Below are positions 1 through 7,152 of a stretch of 10,598 nt of DNA, in pieces; within the stretch, counting starts at the first letter, position 1, and each line of letters starts with the position of its first letter. The DNA is from JAFAVZ01 sp036009105 (lineage in GTDB: Bacteria; Acidobacteriota; Thermoanaerobaculia; Gp7-AA8): positions 1-10,598 of the forward strand of contig DASYMJ010000051.1 in the NCBI GenBank assembly GCA_036009105.1. The letters are read 5' to 3'. The notes beneath the pieces were generated by a model. That model saw nothing but the letters and a program-made list of their open reading frames with translations, was not told the DNA's origin and did not search any database. Both the position numbers and the translations under genes were made by a program.

Positions 1-135
1 CCCCACGTTTCGGAGAACGCCGCGGCCTTGCGTGTTGTGCTCACCCCGGAGGACCTGGCCGCCATCGACGAGATCGCCCCCAAAGGCGCCGCCGCCGGCG
101 ACCGCTACCCGGACATGAGCCTGGTGGACCGCTAG
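1..135 (+). CDS. Aldo/keto reductase, C-terminal fragment (cut by window start)
   Basis: Frame 1 is open from the window edge to a TAG at 133-135 and gives 44 residues. The text TPEDLAAIDEIAPKGAAAGD followed by RYPDMSLVDR matches the C-terminal end of NADPH-dependent aldo/keto reductases of the AKR13-like type, where a helix with the T(P/A)(E/D)DL pattern precedes a flexible tail. These soluble TIM-barrel enzymes reduce aldehydes or ketones with NADPH. The catalytic Asp-Tyr-Lys-His tetrad and the cofactor site lie upstream of the window, so the substrate class cannot be judged. The fragment is immediately followed by the decayed remains of a second reductase of the same family, so this locus probably once carried two aldo/keto reductase genes in tandem. 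Confidence 0.8.
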   Translation, partial: PHVSENAAALRVVLTPEDLAAIDEIAPKGAAAGDRYPDMSLVDR

Positions 136-206
136 CGGCGCGTTGCATACGCCGGTGATGCAGGGACCAGCCAGGGATCTCCGATACCAGGCGAGGTCCG
201 ATCGGA

Positions 207-845
207 GCGCCCGTGCGCGATCGGGTGGTGATCGCCGACGAAGTTCGGGTTCGACATCGCACCGGACGGCACGCGCGGCCCCGGTTTGAACAGCCGGCCG
301 GAGCACATCCGCGACCTCGCATACGCGGCAATGAAGCGGCTGAGGGTCGAAGCGATCGATCTCTTCTATCAGCATCGCGTCGATCCGGACGTGCCGATCG
401 AAGAGGTCGCCGGCGCGGTGAAGGAGCTCATCCGAGAAGAAAGGTGAAGCATCTCGGACACGCTCGAAGAGCTCGGCATCGGGTTCGTGCCGTTCAGTCC
501 CCTTGGCGCCGGCTTTCTCACCGGCGCGATCGACGAGACGACGAAGTTTGCTCCGGGCGACTTCCGGAACGTGGTCTCCCTCCCGCTTCTCCGCTGAAGC
601 GCGAAAGACGAATCAAGCCTTCGTCGATCTTCTCCGGCAGGTCGCGGAGCGGAAGGGGCCGCCCCCCGCACAGATCGCACTCGCCTGTCTCCTCGCGCAA
701 AGACCTTGGATCGTGCCGATCCCCGGAACCACCAAGATCCACCGGCTGGAAGACGGACGTCGCATTGACCACCGACGACCTCAGCGAGATCAACGACACC
801 GCGTGGCAACTGACGATCGAATGCCCGAAGCCGCACTCCGCATGA
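207..845 (+). pseudogene. Decayed aldo/keto reductase with frameshifts and an internal deletion
   Basis: Aldo/keto reductase text can be read only by changing frame several times. Frame 3 gives APVRDRVVIA up to about 236. One extra G at 237 moves the reading to frame 1, which gives TKFGFDIAPDGTRGPGLNSR and then AMKRLRVEAIDLFYQHRVDP, ending at a TGA (445-447). A short frame-3 piece, VKHLG, overlaps this stop. Frame 1 resumes with TLEELGIGFVPFSPLGAGFL, so the roughly 50 residues that normally lie between these two motifs are gone. Frame 2 gives RFSAEARKTNQAFVDLLRQV and PWIVPIPGTTKIHRLE (584 to about 750). Frame 3 then gives VALTTDDLSEINDTAW to the TGA at 843-845. The N-terminal 70 or so residues, with the first strand and catalytic Asp/Tyr, are also missing. 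In intact relatives these motifs occur in one frame in this order. The product cannot be a working enzyme. Confidence 0.8.
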
Positions 846-1221
846 CGGGACGGTGAGGAAGTACGCGGCCGATGAACGTCTCCGCCTCGGTGTCTGCCGG
901 ACTCCTTTCTGGCGCGATGCCGCCATTCGTCACGGCGGCGATGTAACCGTCGTGCACCTTTCCGGAGATCGGCATCCGCGGCAACACGTGCTTTAGAGCG
1001 ATGAAAGCGTCCTGTCGCTTTCGTTGCTGATGGCCGGCGTGGGGAGGGAGCATGCCCGCGGGGCTGCGCATCGATGCGCGATATTGTTTGCTCTCTGTTC
1101 TGCCCTCAACGGCACCCATTCCTACCTTGGACGAGAGCCGCGTGGTAAGATGCTGTCCAGCGCTTGAAGGCAACTTCAGGGCGCTTGTATCTGTAGGATA
1201 ACACGACACTTCCCTCCGCAC
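846..1221. other. Intergenic stretch with a codon-biased minus-strand remnant
   Basis: I see no confident gene in these 376 bases. On the minus strand, about 1030 down to 860 reads without stops. It gives DAFIALKHVLPRM, then GYIAAVTNGGIAPERSPADT, then ETFIGRVL, and most third codon positions are G or C, as in the real genes nearby. No start codon with a ribosome binding site leads into it and I do not recognise the family, so it may be another decayed gene fragment. Bases from about 1031 to 1160 show nothing beyond scattered short ORFs. The last 60 bases probably carry the tRNA promoter. Confidence 0.3.
1164..1193 (+). promoter_or_regulatory. Candidate sigma-70-like promoter for the tRNA gene
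   Basis: TTGAAG (1164-1169; 4 of 6 to the -35 consensus) lies 18 bases before TATCTG (1188-1193; 3 of 6 to the -10 consensus). Transcription would start about 20 bases before the tRNA 5' end. The match is weak and rests mainly on position; no other pair with reasonable spacing stands out. Confidence 0.25.
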
Positions 1222-1297
1222 GCGGGCGTAGCTCAGTTGGTAGAGTAGGAGCTTCCCAAGCTCTTGGTCGCGGGTTCGAATCCCGTCGCCCGCTCCA
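1222..1297 (+). tRNA. tRNA-Gly (anticodon CCC)
   Basis: The 76 bases fold as a standard cloverleaf. The acceptor stem GCGGGCG (1222-1228) pairs perfectly with CGCCCGC (1287-1293). The D arm is GCTC-AGTTGGTA-GAGT with one G-U pair at the loop-distal end. The anticodon stem GGAGC/GCTCT holds the loop TTCCCAA, with anticodon CCC at 1255-1257, which reads the glycine codon GGG. The T arm is GCGGG-TTCGAAT-CCCGT. The discriminator base is T (1294), usual for bacterial tRNA-Gly, and CCA is encoded (1295-1297). It stands alone, with no second tRNA or rRNA beside it. tRNA genes are common integration sites, but I see no integrase or attachment duplication nearby. Confidence 0.97.
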
Positions 1298-1414
1298 AGC
1301 GGAGACCCTGCGCCGTCTTACCTTAGCGGCTGCCCTTGCCATCCCTGATTGCCGCGTCCGCTTCGCTCCTGCACCGCTCGTCCCACGAAATCCCAACCTT
1401 CATTTGCACTCGCC

Positions 1415-1442
1415 TGATGTAGTGTTATAGTCAACTACATCA
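1415..1442. promoter_or_regulatory. Palindrome overlapping a promoter: likely repressor operator
   Basis: TGATGTAGT (1415-1423) and ACTACATCA (1434-1442) are perfect 9-bp inverted copies separated by 10 bases. The spacer and the start of the right arm contain TATAGT (1426-1431), a 5-of-6 match to the -10 hexamer, with TTTGCA (1403-1408) 17 bases upstream as a possible -35. A dimeric repressor bound here would cover the -10 element. The TGTAGT/ACTACA half-sites resemble the TACA/TGTA-type operators of BlaI/MecI/CopY regulators, but no such regulator gene is in the window. The target would be the DUF2306 gene starting 60 bases downstream. Confidence 0.5.
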
Positions 1443-1501
1443 CCAGAGCCGAGGCAAGGCGATGGCTCGGCGCCGTGGGCGGCGCGGAAAGGATCCGTTT
1501 G

Positions 1502-2227
1502 ATGCGAACGATGGCGGGTGTTCATGCGGTGGCGGCGGTGCTGGGGCTCGTCTCCGGCTACCTGGCGCTGTACTCCGGGAAGGGGGCGAGGCTGCATCGC
1601 AAGAGCGGGAGGGTCTTCGTCTACGTGATGGTCACCATGGCGCTCCTGGGCAGCGTGCTTGCGGCGGTGCTGGGCAAGGCGCCGGCGGCGAATGTTCCGG
1701 TGGGGCTTTTCACAACCTATCTGGTGATCACCGGCCTCACCACGGTCAAGCCTCCGGCCGCGGGCGGGCGCTGGCTCCATCTCGGGGGCCTGCTCGCGGT
1801 GGCCGCGCTCACGGCAGCGTTCTTGACGTTCGCCATCGAGGCGGCGGCCAATGGCGGCTACAGGAATGAGGTCCCGGCGTTTCCCCTCTTCATGTTCGGC
1901 GGGGCTGCACTCCTGGCCGCGATCGGCGATGTTCGGATCTTGCGGGCCGGCCAGCCACAAGGCCCCAAGCGCATTGCCAGGCATTTGTGGCGCCTGTCCT
2001 TTGCGCTGCTCGTGGCGGCGATCTCGTCGGGCCGGATCATCCCGAAGTCGCTCCATACGCCGCCTGTCCTCGCCCTTCCCACGCTCGCCGTGCTGGTGCC
2101 GATGTTCTATTGGCTGTGGCGCCTCGGCACCGGAAGGCCGCTCCGCGGCCGGGGCGGCCGGCGTTCGGCCGCTGCCAGGAGCGTTCCCGACCTCCATCCC
2201 GCGGTGGTGGCGCCATCGAGTAAATGA
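1502..2227 (+). CDS. DUF2306-type seven-helix membrane protein
   Basis: This 241-residue protein is predicted to be polytopic. Hydrophobic helices run at about 4-24, 38-58, 66-82, 92-114, 126-145, 163-180 and 188-207, followed by a basic, Arg/Gly-rich tail of about 30 residues. The pattern LHRKSGRVFVYVM (31-43), with a charged HRKSGR loop before helix 2, and RHLWRLSFALL (160-170) are typical of DUF2306 predicted membrane proteins, whose function is unknown. I chose the ATG at 1502 because GGAAAGGAT (1487-1495) is a good ribosome binding site at the right distance. A GTG at 1475 would add nine residues but has no such site. A palindrome over its presumed promoter suggests repressor control. 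It is a single gene, with 130 bases before the next one. Family assignment is from motif recall; function is not inferred. Confidence 0.75.
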   Translation: MRTMAGVHAVAAVLGLVSGYLALYSGKGARLHRKSGRVFVYVMVTMALLGSVLAAVLGKAPAANVPVGLFTTYLVITGLTTVKPPAAGGRWLHLGGLLAVAALTAAFLTFAIEAAANGGYRNEVPAFPLFMFGGAALLAAIGDVRILRAGQPQGPKRIARHLWRLSFALLVAAISSGRIIPKSLHTPPVLALPTLAVLVPMFYWLWRLGTGRPLRGRGGRRSAAARSVPDLHPAVVAPSSK

Positions 2228-2335
2228 TGCGTGGAACGGGCCGCAACGAACGCGCGCGGAGCCCCGAATCGAGCTGTTGAGCACGACACGTTTTTCTTCG
2301 TTGCCGCACTAAACGTATAGGCGGGCCATCCGCCC

Positions 2336-2358
2336 TGATGTACTGAAGGAGGACATCA
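2336..2358 (+). promoter_or_regulatory. Strong ribosome binding site inside a small inverted repeat
   Basis: AAGGAGG (2346-2352) lies five bases before the ATG at 2358 and is close to the ideal anti-16S sequence. It is bracketed by TGATGT (2336-2341) and ACATCA (2353-2358), a perfect 6-bp inverted repeat with an 11-base loop that exposes the Shine-Dalgarno sequence and ties the A of the start codon into the stem. A second small hairpin, GGCGG-GCCAT-CCGCC, sits just upstream (2320-2334). The binding site itself is certain; any regulatory effect of the fold is inference. Confidence 0.6.
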
Positions 2359-5168
2359 TGAAATACGTTTGGTCATTGTGTTTCTGTCTGATTGCGGCGG
2401 AGGCGTTCGCGACGAATGCGCCGGGCAATCTGGCAGCCACCGGGCTGTCCAGCAGTTCGGTTTCCCTGACGTGGACCGACAATTCGACGGATGAGATCGG
2501 ATTCACGTTCATGTTCGACACCAGCAGCGCATTCACCAGCCCGACCTACGTCTGGGCGGGTGGAGCCAACACCACCAGCTACACGCATACCGGCCTCAAT
2601 GCAGCGACGACCTACTATTACAAGATCAAGGCGGAAGGAAACCCGGACTCCGGCTGGACTGCAGCCGATAGCGCCACCACCGCGCCGTCGAATCTCGCCG
2701 GTACGGCCACCTCCAACAGCGCCGTCGGCCTGACCTGGAACGCGAACGGGAGCAATGCAAATATCACCGGCTATACGTACGCTTACGCGAACAACAGTTC
2801 CTTCAGCGGGGCGACGTATGTATGGGTGGCGGGGAACGGGACGGGCAGCACCTCGCGCGGCGGACTTGCAACGGCGACGACGTACTGGCTGAAGCTCAAA
2901 GCAGAGGGGACGGCCGACGCGCTCGACTCGCCATATGGCACCGCTGTGGCGGCCACGACCACGCCGGCGAGCGTCGCCGCGACGGCGGTCTCCAGCAGCC
3001 AGATCAACATCTCGTGGTCCGGTAACGGAGCGAACGCGAACATCACCGGGTACACCGTGGCGCGCGCGACGAACAGCGCATTTACCGGCGCCGTCTATCA
3101 GTACGTGAACGGCGCGGGCGCGACCAGCTTCAGCAGCACCGGCCTGACCGCCGGGACGACCTACTACTACGAGGTCAAGGCGGAAGGGACGGTGGATGGG
3201 TACGATTCGCCGTTCACCGGCGCCGTCACCGCAACCACGAGCGGCGCGGCGCCCAATGCGCCGAGCGGCCTCTCGGCGGCGGCGATCTCCAACTCGCGCA
3301 TCGACCTGAGCTGGACCGACAACTCCACCAACGAGACGGCGTTCGAGCTCAAGCGTGCGACCGACGGCGCGTTCACGCAGAACGTGGTCTGGATCGGCGG
3401 CATTCAGGGCGCGACCTACTCCAATACCGGCCTGGCCGCGAACACGACGTACTACTACAAGGTCCGGGCGAAGGGGTCGGTCCAGGATTCCGCCTATTCC
3501 GCGGCGGCGAGCGCCACCACGCTGCCGTCCGATCCGACGGTGCCGCAGCCGCCGAGCGGCCTCACGGTGACGGCGGTCTCCAGCACCAGCGTGACGCTGA
3601 GCTGGACGGACAACTCCACGAACGAAACCGGATTCGAGGTCGAACGCGCCACCGACAGCGCCTTCACCCAGAACGTGGTATGGAGCGGAGGCCTCGGCGC
3701 TCCGCCGTACACGAACAACGGCCTCACGCCGAACACGACCTATTACTACAAGGTCCGCGCGGAAGGCTCGGCCGGCAAATCGGCCTATTCGAACAGCGTC
3801 TCCGCCACCACGAGCGGCGGGGTCACCGGCGGTGTGCCGATCTCGCCCCGATTCTTCGGCATCAATGCCTGGATGCCGTCCCAGGTCGGCGGTGCCGAGA
3901 AGAACGGGAAGCTCGATCAGAAATGGCCGCAGGTGCAACAGAGCGGGGTGCGCAGCATGCGCTACGGCGGCATCGCCGTCGACCAGGCCGATCCCTACTG
4001 GATCGACAACCCGTCGCCGACGCCGTCGAGCTACTGCGTGACCGGTGACTCCCGCGAGACGGCCATGAAGCAGTACGCGCAGATGGTCGACTCGATGCGC
4101 GCCATCGGCGCCGAGCCGATCCTGCAGGTGCCGGTCAACGCCGAGCATTACACGCCGCAGAAGGCCGCGGCGCTCGTGCAATGCATCAACATCACCTTGA
4201 GCAAAGGGGTGAAGTACTGGTCGATCGGCAATGAGCCCGACCTGATGTACGCCGGCTATGGAGCGCCAGAAGTCGCCCGCTACATGCGCTCCTTCGCCAC
4301 GGCGATGAAGGCGGTCGATCCATCCATCAGGATCCTCGGCCCCGAAACGGCCTGGTACGACACCGCAATTCTGAACAGCCTCGTCTGCGGAGCGGACGAC
4401 ATCACCGGCGCGATCGGCACGAACACGTACTCGTATGTGGACGTCATCTCGTTCCACACGTACCCGTTCCCGGACAAGGACGGCAACGGCACGAAGTACT
4501 GGCCGACGCGCGGCGCCGTCATTACGGAGCTCGACACCTTCAAGGCCAATCTCGTCTCGCTGGCGGACCGCGTCTCGCAATGCAACGCCGCGAAGAACCG
4601 AACCGGCGACAATGCATTGAAGATCGCGGTGACCGAGGCGAACATCAACTATGACAATCCTTCGGACGACAATCTCGACGGCGTCGGGGCCACGAGCTTC
4701 CTCGGCGGACAGTTCTGGGCGGAGATGATGGGCGTGGCCATGCTGCAGGGGGTGGACATCTTCACCTTCTGGAGCGTCATCGAAGGAAACGACGTCACGA
4801 GCGACAAGGGGTATCTCTGCCGCGACGGCGTGACCATCCATCCTTCGTACGATCACTTCAAGCTCATGGCCACGCATTTCCGTGGCAATGCGCTGCAGAC
4901 GATCGACACCCAGCCGAACGTGAAGACGTTCGCGGCGAAGGACACGGACCAGATCGCGGTGATGATCCTCAATGAAGACGGCGCCGCCACGTTCCCCTAT
5001 GACGTGCGTCTCGACAGCGCGCCGGTCTCCGGCGCCGCCACGCTGAAGATCAACGTGCCCGCCGGCCTCGGGATCGAATCGGCCGGCACGATCGGGCCGC
5101 AGTCGACGGTCCTGCTGCTCTTCGACGCCAACGGTACTCGCATGCAGACGATCACGCTGCAACGCTGA
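2358..5168 (+). CDS. Secreted multi-FN3 glycoside hydrolase (clan GH-A barrel)
   Basis: This 936-residue protein starts with a Sec signal peptide (MKYVWSLCFCLIAAEAFA, cut about 18/19). Five fibronectin type III modules follow at about 20-107, 108-203, 204-296, 298-389 and 396-486. Each ends in a TTYYYK(V/I)(R/K)A(E/K)G-like strand. A (beta/alpha)8 glycosidase domain spans about 495-845, and a beta-sandwich tail about 855-936 (DQIAVMILNEDG onward). In the barrel, WSIGNEPD puts the likely acid/base at Glu626 after Asn625, as in clan GH-A, and KIAVTEANI puts the likely nucleophile at Glu760. RSMRYGG (532-538) and SFHTYPF (698-704) look like barrel strand ends lining the cleft. The role is presumably retaining hydrolysis of an extracellular polysaccharide. 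The exact GH family (GH39, GH51, GH79 and GH5 were considered) cannot be fixed by eye. It is preceded by its own strong ribosome binding site, and a hairpin follows the stop, so it may be monocistronic. Confidence 0.85.
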   Translation: MKYVWSLCFCLIAAEAFATNAPGNLAATGLSSSSVSLTWTDNSTDEIGFTFMFDTSSAFTSPTYVWAGGANTTSYTHTGLNAATTYYYKIKAEGNPDSGWTAADSATTAPSNLAGTATSNSAVGLTWNANGSNANITGYTYAYANNSSFSGATYVWVAGNGTGSTSRGGLATATTYWLKLKAEGTADALDSPYGTAVAATTTPASVAATAVSSSQINISWSGNGANANITGYTVARATNSAFTGAVYQYVNGAGATSFSSTGLTAGTTYYYEVKAEGTVDGYDSPFTGAVTATTSGAAPNAPSGLSAAAISNSRIDLSWTDNSTNETAFELKRATDGAFTQNVVWIGGIQGATYSNTGLAANTTYYYKVRAKGSVQDSAYSAAASATTLPSDPTVPQPPSGLTVTAVSSTSVTLSWTDNSTNETGFEVERATDSAFTQNVVWSGGLGAPPYTNNGLTPNTTYYYKVRAEGSAGKSAYSNSVSATTSGGVTGGVPISPRFFGINAWMPSQVGGAEKNGKLDQKWPQVQQSGVRSMRYGGIAVDQADPYWIDNPSPTPSSYCVTGDSRETAMKQYAQMVDSMRAIGAEPILQVPVNAEHYTPQKAAALVQCINITLSKGVKYWSIGNEPDLMYAGYGAPEVARYMRSFATAMKAVDPSIRILGPETAWYDTAILNSLVCGADDITGAIGTNTYSYVDVISFHTYPFPDKDGNGTKYWPTRGAVITELDTFKANLVSLADRVSQCNAAKNRTGDNALKIAVTEANINYDNPSDDNLDGVGATSFLGGQFWAEMMGVAMLQGVDIFTFWSVIEGNDVTSDKGYLCRDGVTIHPSYDHFKLMATHFRGNALQTIDTQPNVKTFAAKDTDQIAVMILNEDGAATFPYDVRLDSAPVSGAATLKINVPAGLGIESAGTIGPQSTVLLLFDANGTRMQTITLQR
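3310..3686 (+). repeat. Near-identical DNA copies within FN3 modules 4 and 5
   Basis: The segment 3310-3395 (SWTDNSTNETAFELKRATDG, then AFTQNVVW) recurs 289 bases later at 3599-3684 with the same reading (SWTDNSTNETGFEVERATDS, then AFTQNVVW). The DNA is also highly similar, with differences largely at third codon positions. This points to duplication of a whole FN3 module inside the gene, more recent than the split from modules 1 to 3. Confidence 0.7.
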
Positions 5169-5170
5169 CG

Positions 5171-5213
5171 CAATGAAGCTGCCGGCCCGCTTCCTCGCGG
5201 GCCTGCAGCATTG
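5171..5213 (+). terminator. Stem-loop after the glycosidase gene, possible terminator
   Basis: GGCCCGC (5184-5190) pairs with GCGGGCC (5197-5203) around the loop TTCCTC. The stem continues outward through a single C/T mismatch into CTGC/GCAG (GCTGC/GCAGC), and CAAT (5171-5174) can pair with ATTG (5210-5213) across a bulge. It begins two bases after the glycosidase stop codon, where a terminator is expected. There is no run of T after the stem, so it may instead protect the 3' end of the message or only attenuate. Confidence 0.45.
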
Positions 5214-5268
5214 CGAGGTAGGGACGCCCCCCTCCCGCGACTCTCCTGACAGGTAAGGGAGAGAGTGT

Positions 5269-7152
5269 ATGGATCTGACGAAGGTCAAGTACTGCAGGAT
5301 TCATCCGGCGGTCGGCATTGCGCGGGTGGGAGGTAGCGAAGAGGGGTACTTCATCGGCCCGGAGGTGCCGAACTACGACGGGACGCCGCCGGCGGGCGGT
5401 TGGAAGGATGAAGACGGCCAGCTCCTGCGGCAGGTGGCGAGATTCCGCGTGTATGGCTACGACGCGAACGGCAACGTGCTCGGCGAGGTGCTGCCCGGCG
5501 ACGGCGTGGAGATGACCTGGAGCGCGCACGTCGCCAACAGCAAGGCGGCGTGGTACGACTTCGATGAGGCGATGGACATCCCCTCGTTCGACGGCAGCCA
5601 GGGGACGGCGCCGAAGCAGAGCGGTCTGCGCAACGCGAACGCCGCCGATCGGGCGCAGCTGGTCATCGATCCCGGTCCCCGCGAGATCAGCGGCAGGAAG
5701 ACCCAGGGGAAAAAGTACGCCTTCACGGGCGGGAAGTTCTTCGGCAAGGAAGTGCCGCTCGGCGAGCTGCGCACGGACGATGCGGGACGCCTGCTCTTCT
5801 TCCCGGCGCACGGACACTCGGCCTCGCGAAGCGGCGATCCGGCGACGACGTTCGCGAACAACACCGGGTGGCACGACGACATCGCCGACGGGCCGGTGCA
5901 AGCCACGGTGACCATCAAGGGGAGGCCCATGTCCGTCGAGCACGCGTGGGTCGTGGTGGCGCCGCCGGACTATGCGCCGGGCGTGATGGCGGTGGTGACG
6001 ATGTATGACGTGATCGCGGAAGCGTCGGCGCAGATCGATCCTTCCGTGCAGCCGCGGGTCCCGTCGTTCACCAGGCATGTCGCGCCGACGTTCATCCGTC
6101 TGGCGCAGAACCAGTGGGTCAACGCCGGCTTCGGAAAGCTCTTCGGCTTCGATTCGCCGCTCGACCTGGAAGACCTGCTGCCGACCCTGGGAGACAACAG
6201 CGAGTTCGCGCGCCCGCTGCGCGAGCAGCTTTTCGCCCGCTTCCGCAGCCCCGACTACCGCACCATGGAGCCCGACGCGATCCCGCCCGTCTACGGCGAC
6301 AGCACGAACATTCCGGCCACCGACCCGCGGCAGTGGTACGCGGTCACGGCCTACCAGTACGACATCCTGCGCCGCTGGGCCGCGGGGGAGTTCGCCGCCG
6401 ACTGGACCGGCGCGAAGGCGCCGCGGCGGCTGGAGGAGTACCCGGTGGCCGAGCAGCCGTGGGCGCTCGACTACTCCGCGCTCGAGAATACGATCGGCGG
6501 GCCGTTCCATCCCGGCTGCGAGATGACCTGGCCGATGCGGCAGCCGATCCTCTACCAGAGCGCCTTTCGCCTCAAGCTGCGCCGCGGCCCCGCGCCCGAC
6601 TACGGCCCCTACCTCAACTCGCGGGTCTGCCTCGGCGCGGGCGGGCCGCTCGACGGCAGCGGCCCGGGCGATGTGAGCCGCTGGATGGCCGTGCCGTGGC
6701 AGACCGATACCTCGAGCTGTCTCTATGCCTACACCGGCTGGCAGGACGGCGTGTTCCTCCCCACCTTCTGGCCGGTGCGCGTGCCGAACACCGTGCTCAC
6801 CGACGAGCAGTACGCGATCGTCAACGATCCGGCGCAGCCGTACGGCGACCGCTTCGACGCCTTCAAGTACGACAACCGGCAGTACTGGCTGCGAGCCCTT
6901 CCGCCGCGCGAGAACTACAAGGCGGTCATCAATACTTTCGTGACGCAGTGGAACGAGGTCGGCGTGGTGACCAGGACCGACGGGCCTGCCGACAAAAAGT
7001 TCCCCTCGCCGCTCTTCGTAGAGATGGGGATGAACGTGAAGCCGCCGGCGAAGAAGCTCCTGGCGCTGGCCGCGGAGGGTGCCGTGGAAGAGCGAGCCGT
7101 CGATGCCGGCCGTCGTCCGGAGAACCTGCCCAACCCGCGGCGTTATCGATGA
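5269..7152 (+). CDS. lodA: LodA-like quinoprotein (CTQ-dependent amino-acid oxidase family)
   Basis: The 627-residue protein carries LodA-family motifs in order: IHPAVGIARVG near the N-terminus (11-21), AAWYDF (93-98), LVIDPGPREISG (131-142), GWHDDIADGPV (200-210), APPDYAPG (231-238), ILRRWAAGEF (366-375), GGPFHPGCEMTW (410-421) and RWMAVPWQTD (471-480). Characterised members are LodA (L-lysine 6-oxidase, antimicrobial through hydrogen peroxide) and GoxA (glycine oxidase). Both use a cysteine tryptophylquinone made from one Cys and one Trp of the chain. Trp477 in AVPWQTD is the likely quinone-forming Trp. The Cys partner is less clear: Cys417 lies 60 residues before it, while Thr408 occupies the spot where I recall the cysteine in LodA. 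The length is slightly under LodA's. No signal peptide is seen, as for LodA itself. The start is supported by AAGGGAGAG upstream. The stop overlaps the lodB start, so the two are probably translationally coupled. Substrate is unknown. Confidence 0.88.
   Translation: MDLTKVKYCRIHPAVGIARVGGSEEGYFIGPEVPNYDGTPPAGGWKDEDGQLLRQVARFRVYGYDANGNVLGEVLPGDGVEMTWSAHVANSKAAWYDFDEAMDIPSFDGSQGTAPKQSGLRNANAADRAQLVIDPGPREISGRKTQGKKYAFTGGKFFGKEVPLGELRTDDAGRLLFFPAHGHSASRSGDPATTFANNTGWHDDIADGPVQATVTIKGRPMSVEHAWVVVAPPDYAPGVMAVVTMYDVIAEASAQIDPSVQPRVPSFTRHVAPTFIRLAQNQWVNAGFGKLFGFDSPLDLEDLLPTLGDNSEFARPLREQLFARFRSPDYRTMEPDAIPPVYGDSTNIPATDPRQWYAVTAYQYDILRRWAAGEFAADWTGAKAPRRLEEYPVAEQPWALDYSALENTIGGPFHPGCEMTWPMRQPILYQSAFRLKLRRGPAPDYGPYLNSRVCLGAGGPLDGSGPGDVSRWMAVPWQTDTSSCLYAYTGWQDGVFLPTFWPVRVPNTVLTDEQYAIVNDPAQPYGDRFDAFKYDNRQYWLRALPPRENYKAVINTFVTQWNEVGVVTRTDGPADKKFPSPLFVEMGMNVKPPAKKLLALAAEGAVEERAVDAGRRPENLPNPRRYR

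Noticed and set aside
1222..1297. tRNA gene as an integration site of a mobile element
   Set aside because: No integrase, no repeated tRNA 3' end and no phage-like genes in the window; only a pseudogene lies nearby.
1106..1396. Minus-strand frame reading SGRRDSNPRPRAWEAPTLPT
   Set aside because: This is the reverse complement of the tRNA-Gly gene, a well-known false protein that recurs in databases.
1475..1501. GTG start at 1475 for the DUF2306 protein
   Set aside because: The ATG at 1502 has a GGAAAGGAT site at proper distance and puts the first helix at the N-terminus; the nine added residues look like leader sequence.
2373..5288. A 971-codon open frame on the minus strand across the glycosidase gene
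   Set aside because: It is the antisense shadow of a high-GC gene: Arg/Gly/Val-rich, no domain pattern, and it lies over a well-supported + strand protein with a signal peptide and catalytic motifs.
5152..6510. 452-codon minus-strand frame over lodA
   Set aside because: Arg-rich shadow frame opposite a gene with clear family motifs; no ribosome binding site or recognisable domain.
6114..7148. Upstream in-frame extension of the lodB frame by 345 codons
   Set aside because: It overlaps the lodA coding region out of frame and lacks any domain; the flavin motif begins right after the ATG at 7149, which overlaps the lodA stop in the usual coupled way.
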